Source: Bugula neritina (Eukaryota > Bryozoa > Gymnolaemata > Cheilostomatida > Bugulidae). Taken from it: a DNA stretch of 64,000 bases. The translations under genes and the position numbers were made by a program. The notes below the pieces were generated by a model, which was given only the letters and a program-made list of their open reading frames with translations, made no database searches and was not told the DNA's origin. The stretch covers positions 29,818,128 to 29,882,127 of the forward strand of contig OZ037767.1 in assembly GCA_964035545.1 (NCBI GenBank), written 5' to 3'. The first letter of the stretch is position 1. Each line of letters starts with the position of its first letter. This document shows positions 33,101 to 48,100 of this stretch, piece by piece.

Positions 33101-36100
33101 TGTTAGGAAGAGCATTCAGTCATAATAAACATTGCTGTTTTTCTTTTTGCTATTTGCATATTCACAGCATTCACACTAATTGCTTTTGCTAAATTATGGG
33201 GCTGTCGCCTTCCAAAGAGACCAGAAGATAAAATTACTTTACTGAAACTACTATATAAATATTATTTAAATGAAATGAATCAAGATTATCAATGTTGCAA
33301 AAAGCTGTTTTCATCTATAATTCAACATAAGAGACAGGAAGTTTGAAACCGAGTGAGTGAGAGTGAGAGAAATTTTGTAGGGACCACATAAACAACTGAA
33401 AAAGCACAAAATAGTTTAAAAACTCTGACAGGATTGTACAAACATAACTGACTAAATTATTGACTAATAAGGAGAAATTCAATATATTAAGTAAAAATTT
33501 ACTGAGTTGCATGCAACACAAAATCCTTTTTAGAATTTCTGTTGCGTTTCAAGTAGTTTAATAGTTTTTTACTAATTACCCGAGAGTCGCATTTCTTTCC
33601 TCGATATTTACAGTGTAGTAAAGTCTTAGGCTCTTCTGGGCCGTGGGATGAGTACTTATCAACCAGTTGCCAACCAGCCCTGCGTGTGAACTCAGCAAAG
33701 TTGAAGGTCTCGTTCCCACTTGCTGTGTTGTTTAAATTATTTGTGAAATTCTCTGCTGTAGTGTTGGACAAGGGTTCTACTGTTGCTGTGTCGATGACAG
33801 CTTGTCTTTTCACTCTCAAGTTAGAATGGTCTGAAATTATATTTCAAATTAAGCTGACTAAATTTGAACTAAAACGGCTACTATCTATATAACTACTATG
33901 ATTACTAAAACTACAGTTACTGCTACTAACATGCATTACTGTTACTAAATCTACTAACAATACTGCTACTGCCACAGCTGTTACCAGTATCATTACTATA
34001 ACTGCTAATATAAATAATAACTAATACCACCATAAGTAATACTAACACTACTACTACTAGTATGACATGACTATTACTACTACTGCTGGTGCTGGTGCTA
34101 CTGCTGTTACTATTATTGTTACTACTACTATTACTACTGTAACCCACTACCATTACTATTTATAGCAAGCTTGGTTCATTGATGTATAGAGATTTTTACT
34201 TTTCAATTACAAATGCTTTAAAAACTCACCATTTGAATCGTATTCAATGTCTTTGCCAGTCACCGAGCCACTCAAAGAAATGAGGTTGTTTTTCTCCATA
34301 CTGTACACATTTCCATTCCACAGCATTCTGTTCATAACATCGATCGAGAGCACACGATCCCACATATTGACGTTGGCAATTTCTGAGCCAGAAGATGCTG
34401 GGAGGGTTAAGTTGCCTGCTGTAAAATCAAATTAAAATTGTTTTGTGAACCACTTCTATTTTGAGCTATATATGAGTTGGCATAGCTCCTATTTCATAAC
34501 AAGTTTTAAAAAATTGACATTTATATTAAATACTGTTTTATAAACAAGACATTGGCATAATTATAATTATATTCATGAATGTTTACTAATGTTTGCCACA
34601 TTAGATTAATATGGCATTGGTTTCATCAGAATTCCTTTGAACTGTATTACCTAATCAGTTTTAATGTATTTTCAAAACTTCTACGATTAAGTAATTCTAA
34701 GAAAGGTTTTAAGGAATTCTACTAAGCTTCTTGCTAGAGACATTTATAAGCATAGACAGTTAGTAAAGGACTACTACTTCTTCAGGTAGGGTAGAGTTAT
34801 CTAGTGAGTGAAACTCATTTATCTCCATTGATTCTTTAGACTACCTATTAGAACAGTTACCATAGTAACAACAGACTTGTTGCACGCATCACACGTGCTT
34901 ACTTCTCACGTTGTTATCTGATAATTATTACCTTTTTATATAGCTCATCAAACAAGCCATGGAACTTTTTCAAACTATATTACCATTACAAGAGAACAAT
35001 ATTTATGATATCTTCTCAAAACTATCTTCAAATAAAATAATAATGGGCTAAGAGGCCCCTAACCCCTCTCATTTCAAATTCTATCTCAACCAAAGAACTT
35101 TTCATGTCATTCATAGAGCGATTTTTTCTAAAATCTAGTAAGCACTTTGGGACAACAGGCTTTATTCGGTAGAGCTAGGTAATGCATATTCACATTACAA
35201 TACTTGAGTGTGAAACTTTTAATCTAGTTCCAACATTTTTCAAATATTATCTAAAGTAAAAGTATAATATAAAAATTGTTTTTTACCTTGTAAATTCAAA
35301 TAACTTTCATATTCATTGAAAAACACCATTTTTCCAGTAAACGAGAATTCTTTGATATCAGCGATGGTGTCGTCTCCATATATCTCAAACGTATCTTTAT
35401 ATCCAATTAGGTACTTGTAAAGCTGAAAGTTAATAGCATGTAAATTACATAGGTAAGTGCACTTAGTTTATTATCTGTAATGGTATGTGAAAGATTTTGC
35501 TTAGTCTGTGATAAGAAATAGAAGGCTAGTAAGTGTGTTACTTGCAGTAGAAAGGCTGTTGGTGTAGCAAGCATAAATTCCATATTTAATGAGCTAGTTA
35601 GTCTGGGTTCAGCATTAATATTTCAGCATCTTCAATATTGGTTTTGGCTTTGTGGAAATCAATGCATTTGTAAAGTTTCATGATTTTCTTCTCAATTATT
35701 AATATTATAACCTTCCTTGGTCATTCAATAAATACTTTCAATACTCCATAAGTTGTATTTGAAATATGTTACACTAAAAATGCCAACAATACCAGCAATA
35801 GGATAGAATAGCAAAAATGTTAAGTTTAGTACTTGCAGTATTCCCAATACCAGCTCAGCACTAATATGATTGGTTTAGCATTAACATTTACACAATGGTT
35901 AGCTCAGCACTAATATATGTATGCAATGCCTTGCATCTAGAACTCCCAACTAGTATATGAATATTATGTAAGCTAATTTCTCACCTTCATTCTGTGATGC
36001 TATAAAAAAATAAAGCAGTAAAAATAAAATACTTATAATATATAATATATTTAACTTTTTACTAACTATAAACTCTCAGAAACTTTCATCATACTTAGTC

Positions 36101-39100
36101 TATTTATTGAATACAACAACTTAGGGGGTTGTATTCAATGCCAGTTTAATAATAAAAAGGTTACTCAACTATGTCTATGGTGGTCATAGTAAATAAGTGC
36201 TAAGGTTTCTTTCATTTTAAATTTATGCAGTCCTACAATACCATCATATATGGGTTAAAATTCTCGTGAGAGCATAACTTCTTATGCTGCATTTCTAATC
36301 TAGAAAACAGGCTTTTCTTAATTTCTCTATTACTGCACCTACCTCGAGGGGCTGCCTAGTTAAATTTACATGGTATTAAACAATCCAGAACAGTCCTAGT
36401 TATTCAACTGTGACTGAGGTGAGTGAATAGTACTAAAGTTAAAACAGTGAATAGTGTTGAAATTGGAAAAGTGAATAGTGATGGAGAAGTAAACTATACA
36501 TACATGGGAGCCTGTGTTGGTAGTGTAGTACTGGAGACAGACTGGATACCAGCTGTTGAAACTGTTGAGCAACACAGTACCTCCCTCAGAGCCAAAGAGT
36601 GTATACTTGATACCATAAATGTCAGGGGTGTCTTCTTGCTCTACTTGCTGTACTGAGAGTATTGTCTCATCTGGAACACAACAGAACATGTGGAATACAA
36701 CATAACTGCTGGAACACAACATAACATGCTGGTGGAATATAACAGAACTGATGGAACACAACAGAACTGGTGGAATATAACAGAACTGGTGGAATACAAC
36801 AGAACTTCTGGAATACAACAGAACTTCTGGAATATAACAGAACTGGTGGAATACAGCAGAACTGGTGGAATATAACAGAACTTCTGGCATACAACGATAA
36901 AAGTTTTGAGAAAGCAATAACCAACTCTGTGGCATTAATTATTATTCTGTTTCAGTCGAGCGGGCTTGGAGTTGAGCCTTTTGGAGAATATTTCCAAAAC
37001 CATAACAGCTTTTATATTGTTACTAATGACTGATTTATGATGATCATGGCAGAAAGCTTTCGTGACAGCCTATGCAGTCATACCATGTCAGAACTGTGGC
37101 TCAGGTGAAGCTAACAAAAAGTGTTTAGTTCCAGCTGCTCAATCAGTAATGTTAGAATTAAATTTCAATCAATCATACGTGCTCAGGTATGGTGAAAAGG
37201 GGTTAAGCATTTTAGCATGCACAGGCAAAAATATGCATGGTATTGGTTGAATGTAGTGTATAGTATAGTACTGTTTTTCGTCTTGCCTGTAAATTCTTAA
37301 ATCTTTGCATTATGTTGGCTGCAATACCAATCATTTATAAATATATTTTATTGCTGGTTAAAATTGGTTATCACCTCCGGGCTTCTAAACCACTGGCAAT
37401 AGTGAAAGCATGTGCTTGCTGGCAAAATAGTTAGCAATTTTCAAACATTATTTCTATAGCAACTCAGTAAAATAGCAGAGTGTTCAAAGCAAATTAATTG
37501 CTATCGAGACCCATTTGGTCAAGAATTTATATATTCGCTTGATTAATCCACAACTGATAGCCCATAAATTAATGTGTTGCTAAAAAATGAAGATGTCATA
37601 GAATTTAGTTGGCTTCCATCAAAGTGATTGGCGGTCAATGGTTGACAGTAGATAATGAACAATTTCAATTGTAAAAGTTATTTATATGCTAGAATTTAAA
37701 TTTGAAAGCAAATGATTAATTGGTAAAGCAAACCTAAATTTTCAATAAACACTTTAAATAGCTGAAAGAATTATTTACTTGTTGATCCCTTGTTCAAATA
37801 ATGCAATTTGTATTGCTCCATCAATAGATAGGTAACAAATTAAATTTCCTGAATTAAAAAATGACCGTAAGTTATACTGAATAAAGTTTACATATTCTTT
37901 GTTAAGCAGCCTACTTTGAATTATCATAACTTTTCATAATTTCTTTGGAGTTTGGAACAATTTTTAGTTTTTTAATTGATTTATTGCCCACTTTAATTTG
38001 ATTTATAATATTCCACAACTAAAATAAGCTGGCATATTTTCCAATCAAAAAATATGAATGAATGCAAATGAAAACACTTCAAAAAATATCTTTGTTGATA
38101 TTGGCTATGTCAACGCCCAGCTCACATAATTTACTAATCATCAAATTAAGTTTTTAATTCTGGCACAGATATTATTTCAGTGTAACAGATATTTCTGCCT
38201 ATAAAACATTTTTTCCTTCTTGCATGCACTTTAAGCATTCCCACAATATGTAAGGATAGGTTTTGAAGTGATGCAGCCTCATTGAATAATAATCGAGGCC
38301 AAGAGTTACTACTGCTAGAGGTACAGCTAGATTCACTGCTAGATTCACTGCTAGAATCCATGGCTCCATAACAGCTGACCTACTGAGCACTTGACTTATA
38401 TACTGTTTGACCTATATAGCACCTGACCTACCTAGCACTCTACCTACATAGTACCTTGTTAGTTAGTAATCATAACAACTGAAGATATTCATATTATAAT
38501 ATTATTTTAAGTCTGTAACTGTAACCTAGACTGCAGTTAGCAATTGCATTCAGAATGTTACCAATCAAATGTTTTTAACCATATATAGTTCCAAAGATCA
38601 TTTCACCTCTATATAACTACAGATCGGCTTGCAAATGAATTTAATTATATTATTTATGTACTCGGGCAGTAACTAAAATCTTACGTCAAGCAACACAAGT
38701 TAATCACATCCTAATCTTTTAACCTGTAATATATGAGCCCGATACCAACTTAACACCCATATAGTATAGGCTATCAAGCCCTAAACACTTATACAAGATG
38801 CTTAAACTCTCAGTTTTCTAATGACATCATTGCACTGTTCACGTTGACATGCGAACCTCTGGTGGTAAAGTTATATATATCTGGGATATAAACTCCGCCT
38901 CCAGCCATGCTGGTAGCTTGACCTAAGAGCTTTTAAAGTAAATCATAAGCTCTTCTTGACATCGGCAATGACCATGATAGAATTTGATTCACCCATGCAG
39001 CTATAGTTGAGCTATAGTTGCACTGCAGTTTAAACCTCTGTCTATACCGTGTCATAGCTGCTCTCCGATATCATTTTAAATGAACATATCTTGGCACGTA

Positions 39101-42100
39101 TTATGTGCTCTATGTTTGACAACTTATAATTCATTGTTGATCCTGGAATCCCATGTATATCCTGAATATAACGGTTTTCAGGTTCTTACTAGTTCAAACT
39201 GATCATTATTCGAGTATGTATGTGTTTCAGGATGTAGAATTCATTCCTTTTTGTCAGTCATAAAACTCATAATGATAATTTATGAACCTAATTTAGTCAT
39301 TCTGTCTAGCAATCTTAAAACTTGGCGTTTAACTTCTTGGCAAAATACAAACGGTATATAAACTACTCTTTTATTAATGTCTGGTTGAAATACCGTTATG
39401 TAATAATTAAGTTTCACTGCCTTTTATGTTGAGGAGATATATTTTATGTCTGTGACCACGATGGTAGTCACGTGTATGCACTAGACCACGTTACTTCGAA
39501 ACAAACAGCTAATTGCAATACGATAAACAGTCTCTTCAATTTAAGTAAGGCTAAACTCTTAAACTCTATCAAATGTGAATACGTGAACATTTAGCTGCTT
39601 GAGCATGTGCTGGAGCCAATCAACTCACTTTAGGCTATTCTTTTCATTGGTAATGGCTATCATCCTTACAAATTTTAATTGCATAATTGAGGAGACTCTA
39701 AGTTACAGAAATTCAAAATTTAAAATTTGATCAAGTTTTTGATGTCAACGCAAAAGCTGAAAAAGTAATATAGTGTTATAAAAGTTGGTCAACTATTGGA
39801 TTATAAATTAACACAGGAAAAAAATTTAAACTAAAAGTAAAAAATCGCAGCAACAGTCATGATAACAAAGTATTAGAACGCAAGACTACACAAATCTTTT
39901 GGTAGCACCCAACTTTGCTGCAAAAAGTGCTTAAATTTATTATAAATAAAAGACCAGGTAATCATATCTTTTCAACAACGTTTTACATAAATAAAGTTAG
40001 GTACCAAAACGTTTCACTTGAAACTTTTGCATACTGTTTTTATTACCAGTTTTAGGCTGCATTTTCTCTACATGATTGTTTGTAAATCAACACAGTTCTA
40101 AGTTGCATTTAATCCGAATATAATTTGTACTAAGTTACATACACTTCAATATCAAAAACTTCACACTTTCACTTTCAAAGGAGGATAATGCTAAGTGTCA
40201 CTATTATAGGAATTTCCATCGTACTTCTTAGCAAGTTTCACTATAGTTTCAGTTTTCACTCACCTCCAGACCCGTAAGATAGGACAGTTCCCAGTTGACT
40301 CCGTCTCAAAGTTTTCACCCAAAAACAAAGCGTCATCCCATTGCTTACTGACGAAGAGTTGACGTACCGAAAGTTACTGGATATGGCCATAGGTGTCAAA
40401 GATTGTTCATGGCTCACAGAGTATATTAATCCGGTTTGGGCCACTACAAACCATCAATGAAAATCAGCTACCAATATTATTAGATAGAATTGAGCACAGC
40501 AGTAATTGACTGACCGTGTAACAACTGAATTTTAAACTAAGCTTCAATAGTAAAACTGTAAAAGCTTCAAAAGTTTAACTTGCAAGCTACTCATTGCACT
40601 ATAGGGGCTCAACTCAACCTATATTCTCTGGCACATTTACATAGTATAGCGTCAGTTTTTAAGTTAGAGTTCAGCTGAAGCAAGTTGGATTTGAGTAGAA
40701 AATCTGTGCTCTTATATATAATCTTCACTGAAATCTACATCCATAACCTATGTATATAGCATAAGCTTTCTACTTGATGCTATTATATTGAAGGTTGGTA
40801 GAGTTCAGGGCAAGGTTTATTACTGCACACTTTTCCAGACAAAGTTAGTTGCAAAAAACTGCTTAGTGACTGGAAGTGGTTTGCAATAATATCAACCTGT
40901 ACTTGGCAAGTGATAGATAATCAGCATTTATCTCCAGGTTTGTTCATACTAAGAATAGCATATTAATTTAATTCTTGCTGTAAAATCATCCGTATAACTT
41001 TATACCAGCCAAACAGGAATTATTTGACCGTAGATATACGGTTGGGCAAGCTAGCTGGAAAAATCTATCTGCCTTATGAGTAGTAAGTAATTAATTTTTT
41101 GTAGAAGCAAATTATTATAATGCGGCTCAGTAAAGATCAGAGTGTATTATAATACACAGGTTTAGGTGATTTAACAGCCAAAGTGCTTGTCTAATATTAG
41201 TTTCATTCTCAGCCTTTGTATGTGTGAACTACATTTTTATGCACAAGAAAAGATGCGGTTAGCTTTTTAGTTATTGGTTTTGTAAGATAAATTGGTACCA
41301 ATTTTCTCAAGAGTAAATTTACATACAATCAAAAACCGTATTATGATATTGAAAATGTACCACCTGTTTTATGCTATTTATAACAAGATTAGAAAATGAA
41401 GATGCATACACAAATCATCATAACTTTTAGAAGATGTGGTGGAAGTAGAATGTGTCTTCTCAGTCTATGACTGAAAACAATCATTCAATAATTATAAAAA
41501 AACTTATTTTTAAAAAATGGATAAACAATTGTTTACTAGGGTTTCAACATAGACCACATTTGATTTATTGACATTATTAGAATAAAATTTACATGACAAA
41601 TTTCTTGCATAGTTTCGTAATATATTATTGACCAAGCAAAATAATTAACCAATTTGCTTTAATAGCCTGCCAGGCATAAATGTGTTCCTGGAGCAGAAAT
41701 GTGATTGTGCTGAGTGGGTAGGCAATTCATGCTGGGTGGAGGCTCACCTACATGTTCCAGTTAGCCAATCACCAGATATATATTGAGCAATGCTGTAATG
41801 TTTCAAACGTTATCAGTGAAAGAGCTCCATGATTACAGCTATATACTCAAGCTGTGCGCGATCTTGCATTTACATTATATACAAAAACTTGTTTGGTAAA
41901 AACTGAAACTTTTTTTACGCAAAGTTATAGTGTAGTCCTACTCTGTTATTCTAAGTAAGGTTGAGTTATATATATGCAGATCTTACCTAAACTTACAATG
42001 GATTGACGCAATAAATTCTATAAACACTAAACATCGAGGTTAAAAAAGGCAGTCAAATGTGTGTTAACTGCACAGGGTGTCACCTTCACAGTATTTCATC

Positions 42101-45100
42101 TGCAAAGGGTGTCAGCCTGCATGTGTGTCACCTGCATATAGTGTGTCACCTTCACGGTGTGTCACCTTTACAGTATTTCACCTGCAAAGGGAGTCAGCCT
42201 GCATATGTGTGTCACCTTCACAGGGTTTCACCTTCATAGTGTCTATTTAAAAAAACTGCAGTAGATAACCATTTTGTTCTGAGTAATATTTTCCAACTCA
42301 CTGTTTACACAAAGTGGTGGTTGATCACTAAAAGTTCCATTTTCGGTACAAGTCTGTTCTAAGGCCCCATCCATGGGTACAAAGTTGTTCCCCTCGCAAT
42401 AAAAAGTTATGTTGGATCCTTCACTGGTTGCGGTACGTTCCACGTTTGAGTAATCACCATTCAGGTGAAAGTTCAAACCATTGAAAGCCAACGGAAGCAT
42501 GCAGATTGACTTAGTTGCCAGTGTAGTAGTTGTAACTATGGGTGCAGCTGTTGTCTCTTCTTGATCTGTAAAGCAAAGATTAAAAAAAATGTATATGCAA
42601 TAATGATAAAAATAAAACTAAGTAACAGACGGTTGCTGCATTCAGTCTGTTTTTGTTATTCTCTACTAATTTCAGTTTTGCTAAAAGCATTGTTTCTGAG
42701 AGCAGTATTTGCGTTTGATGAATACAAAGTTAGGCATTAAAAGCTGCCATTTAAACTAGCATGTATCTACTGCATGTAATGTAAATGCTGGAAGCTGTAA
42801 GTGTCAAATGTTCATTCAAATGATGCACGCAGGTAAAAATGTTTCACAAGTCAAGCTCTTTATTTTATCAAAGTTTACATAAAATAAATTGAATCATCTG
42901 TCAAATAGTCATTGTATTTTCTAACATAACTGCAGCAGTATATGTGCATTTGAAGCAAAGCAAAGTTACTTTAGCTGCCCAGGTAAGCTAACCAAAAACT
43001 GTCAAATCTATCATAGAAATATGTTGGTTTTTTGTTGATTATTTTCAAGTTAATTGTCATATAAGTTTATAGCCGCCATGCAGTGAGCTTATTCATCAGT
43101 TTATTGACACATGTCTTGCTAGTTTCTATTTTCAAGTAGAATTGGGTTTAATTATAAAATGAAGTATGATTGATTTATTTAGTTCTTTTGATTAGCAACT
43201 CTCTATTAGTTGTAAATATACAGATGTAAGGGGCCGGTGCTGTAACTTTCTGATGTTTCTTGAATCAAATGCCATCGCTCAGTTGTGAGAGGAAATATAA
43301 AGTGCTTTAATAAATTTCCTTACATGAGAATAACATATTAGCTAATCTTGGGACTGCACTATTATAATACACTAGTTTGCTTATAACCAAGTCAGTTCGA
43401 TCTATCCAAACAATTAAAATGTGCATGACTAGGGCCAAAGCTGCTGTAAATCTTTCCCATGATACTTTTCACTTATTTAAAACAAATTTTGTGTTTCAAT
43501 ATATGAAGCACATCAATGTAAAATAATTACAGTAAATTAACTAAAAGATTCTGCTATCTTTAAATTGTTGGTTACCTTATTATTTATTGACCAGTTTATT
43601 GATTACGGAAGAGGTCATTGATAATCAACTCAAATTATTGATTCAAGCTCAAAACAGTGTACTTACTCAATGCTTATATATGCAAAACTCTAGAGTTGTC
43701 TAACAATTAACAAACTTCATAATGATCTAAAGTTTGTATGTTAGTCCTTCATTTGCAGTTAGTTTGTATACTTATGATCATGATACATCTGATAAGTCCT
43801 TTAAATGACATGCATGTACATAAATCATTGGCATCATGCATGCACTACCATTCCTAAAATCCTGTTAAATTGATTACTATAATTTGCCAACAGTTCCTAA
43901 CATCACTTACCCACTTTATACTCAATTTTATATCCTGTCTATTTATAACCCAGACTTCGGTCACTACTTGTTAAGCTGTCTAGAGAGCATTAGTTTGTTG
44001 AATGCCAAGACACGAGACTGCCAATGCCAGTTTGAGCTGTCAAATACCGGAGCCTCTCTTTGACTTACCGAGTAGAGAAGCCAGATTGGAGACCTTCACC
44101 TGGTCAGATGAGTCACTCAACTCCGGGATCACGTAATCATAACTGTACACAGACAGTACTTTCCGCAGATTTGCCAACGCCTCTTCTGTTAAATGTGATT
44201 TTCTCCACCTGCAGAAATATATTGGCACTAAAATTGGTAGCTCATTTGCTTTCAATCATTACTGAGTACTAGGTCATGCTCACTTTGCTTGTGGTGACAG
44301 CTAACCGACATAAATCTGGAGTGATTAGGTCACATTAATTGTGGCTTACAGAAGATGACGCTTATATATTGAAGATGTAAGAGCACCGATCTGGTTATCA
44401 CTTTTGCTGTTATTTATTCTACTTAGAGAAATTCTGAGTCATCCAAGACTTTTCACTTTAAAGCCAATCAAGGCAAATGTTTTGTGAGCAGATTAATTTA
44501 GTAACAACTACGTATGTTAATTCTTATAGTGTGCTAAAACAACTTTTGCTGAAGATTCGATCTAAAATGTATAGCTACTGATAAATTGAAAGTCTATAAT
44601 TGCTTACTTGTACAAACTATGGTATGCAAAGCTGATTGCTTGCCAAACTAGCAACATCTTTAAGGTTACGTCACTTGTAACAGTCAGGGCTGTTTTTCTA
44701 CCCCCAATGTAATGTCACCTTTTAGCTCAAATATGTGACTCAAAAGGACAATTCGCTGTTTGAATATAAGTGCAATACTTGTTTGGTGTAACTGTGACAG
44801 TGCTATTTTCAGAGTTATTGCCAATAAAGTATTGCCTAACTTTATTTGAAAATAGTTCGTTTTAGTCGCCTTAGTTAAAACTCTATCTTAGGATTTTAGC
44901 AAAGCCAGGCGCAAATGTAAGATCTCTAAAACTTTTACTTAGAATTATATAAACTTCTATAAAGTCTAAGAGATAGAAAACCTAAAAGAATTAATTTTGT
45001 TCTGAATAAAACTTTATTGGAAGCCAATTATAAAATATCTTTCGATACAATTTACAACACGATTATAAAAGATAAAAATTGCAGTCGGAAGTTATAAACA

Positions 45101-48100
45101 TCAGAAGTATGACATGTAATAAGCATTTAAGAACCAAGATCTGACGTATGGTGTTGCAACATCAGAAGAATTATAATCAGACTGCAGAAGATTATTTATA
45201 CAGTTACCATGACGACCTGTCTGGAGCAGTGTATCTCCAGCAGCTGATGTTATTCAATGCAATCTTCAGTGTATAAATTTGCATGCGAGAAGATTTTAAT
45301 GACTATTAGGTGACCGCTGCATAAATTTTTTACTTTTTTAAATAAAAGTATGGAAATCAAACTTCCTCTAGCTTTGCCATAGCAATCTTACTTCCTTTGT
45401 TCTTTTTCACACCACAATATTGTTTTATTTTTCCAGTTTTTACTCTCCAGTGAATTTTGTAAGGAAGTAGACATTTATCATTTCGCTTTGCCTATTCTTT
45501 CATCCACACTAAAGCCATTTATCTTTTAATTTTAAAATATAAAGACAAAAGAGATAGATTTTGAGCATCATAAATTTATTATCAGTATCTTTCCAAGTGG
45601 ATGCCTAAATTTATCTAGTTAAAAACCTCGTCTTTTTGCTCACCAGTTTGGAAATACTTAGAGAAAATAGCAAAACTTTTCACATTTTGTTATATTTATA
45701 GCTTTTGTTTTTAAAATCTATAGAGAAGCTTTTTTGCAATACGATAACCGAAGCCTAAAGCATTTATTACTTTAATGCGTAGGAGGCCCACCCATATAAT
45801 GACCATATTAATATTTCTTAAACTCATTGATGGCAGATGTATACAGTTAACGTTTCTTTCAAGTTCAAGATTTATAACAACTTTCGAGGTTTAAATAATG
45901 TTTGATAGTAAAACATCAAATTATTAAAAATCATCCAGAAATTAGTAAAGTTGATTTATAATAATTATATCATCTTTTATATCCATATTCTCAATTTACA
46001 AAAATTACGTAGGTAGTATAAAAATTATAATTATTAAATAGTGACTTATGAACATTAATTAGTTCAATAGTTTTCTAAAAGCTTAGATTGTTAATATAAA
46101 TTGGATTATTTAAAACTTTTTCAATAACTGTAACTATACATCATTTAATAATTAGATAGAAATAATACAGCAAAATGAAGATAGTTTTGTTGTAAATTTA
46201 TAGCTTCAATTAGTTTTGAAAAACAATTCGAATGTCAAGTTTATTGACGTCTTAAGCTGTATTTGATTCATACAGGCCATTATGGTGATTATGCAATACA
46301 TGCACAGTAGAGAATATATTTTGCAGTCAATTCAGATAAATTGATTTAGCTTTGGAAATAAATCGATTGCAAAACTTTAAATTGCTTACTCTCAAGTTTG
46401 CAATCTAAAAGTGGGTAAAATAAGTAGATGCGTGGTATGTGGGTGGTCAAACAGCATTTTATAGTTTAAAATGACCAGTTTTGTAACAATATACGTCTTT
46501 TGAAACGAAATTAAAAGCTTTTCAATGTCATATTAACATATTATAACAAGACAACTGAATTTTTATTTAATTTCAAAATTTAGGTATTTCTATAACCTAA
46601 ATTTTGAAATTAAATAAAAATTCAGTTGTATCGTTATCAATTTTTTTAACCTAAAAGTTTTAGTTTTAGTTATACTTTTACTAACATAAAATCATATTAA
46701 TAACAATTTGCAAAAATAAAAAAAAAACAAAATTTGTTTACCCAAATGTATGGTGAATTTACCAAACAAAAAGTATTTTACTGAATACTTTGTGGTTCAA
46801 CTCTTAATCTCACTACTTTACTCGCACTTCTAATAGTGGTCAGGAAAATATTTGTATGTAAACAATATGTTTAGTGCTAGCTATATAAAAGACATTTGAA
46901 ATTCTACTTATAGCAAATTAAGGTGAAACTTGGGCACATTGAACAATAATGAGTCGAAGAAATATTAGAACATTAAAATACAAGCACAGAAAGGGATAGC
47001 TACTACATGTAAAAACATTTGCCTTCATCAAGGATTGAATTTTGAGACCTTCAACTTGCAAGCCCATATGATACCCATTGTACATATTATAGATACTATA
47101 GGGGAATATTTATTTAATTCTACTACCACACTACCAACACATGTGCAACATTTTCCAATTAAATCAGTGCAATCATAAAAATGAAACCTGTAAGGTTTGA
47201 TTTATAGTTTTTGTGTCTTTCAGTCTGTCTTCAATGACTGATTACTTATGGGAGGTGATTACAGAGAGCATGTGGGCTTAATAGCCTATGATCTTATTAG
47301 AATGTTGGACACTACTGTCAAAGCCTGGTGATGGATTACTGAATAATTGAGTCAGATTATAATAAATAACTCGACTTAATTCAGCTTAACTGATAAAAAA
47401 GTTGTTTGTCATCTGAATAGATTCACTGGTTTTTTGCAGTGTATAGTTATCTAAAAATTGTACAGTTCACTCTAAGAGGGAAAAATGTTTTGAAACTGTT
47501 GATATTTGAATTAACTCACCTGTTGAAATTGCAGAATGTCACAGCTGGGAACTCAATTTTTTCCTTGTTGATTTTAGATATTTCTGTGGTGGTGAGAAAT
47601 TGATGGTACGTGTGAATGCTCTGATATATTTCATAAGTAACGTACACAAAGCAAGCTGAAACAAGAATAAAACCAAGGATACAAAACTGACCAAAAAAGA
47701 GTTAATGATTGCCACAGAACATTGCATAATAATTTTAATAAATATTGATATCATAAACATATTAGTAAGAATGTTAATTTCTCAAACTAAGTTGAAGGCA
47801 AGAACTTTGAAAATTTGTTTATTAGAAACAACTTTAAGGAAACAAAAACTGGTTTCCCATGTTTGAGGTGCAACCAGATGTTATAAGCATATCAAAGATA
47901 CAGATTGTGCTAGTTTTAACATAATTTTAGTTTGCATACATTTTAGAGTGATAGTAATTTTTGAATCTAGTTTTTAGTTGCCTGATTTGTGCAGCTTTTA
48001 CTTGCAAATGCTGTAAAAATTTACTATTTTCGGAGCATAAATGAATTTGTGCTGCTACTAACTTTTGTTTGACTTTCAAATGTTATGGTATTTTATAGCT

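Noticed and set aside
33926-34153. Ser-rich minus-strand frame
   Set aside because: Compositional product of ACT/GCT triplets in an intron.
36396-36935. Repetitive minus-strand frame of 179 codons
   Set aside because: Only 36504-36670 is a real exon; the rest is translation of the tandem array upstream of its acceptor.
38146-38390. Ser-rich minus-strand frame that might be a further channel exon
   Set aside because: No acceptor/donor pair gives a phase compatible with channel exons 5 and 6, which join directly in phase 1.
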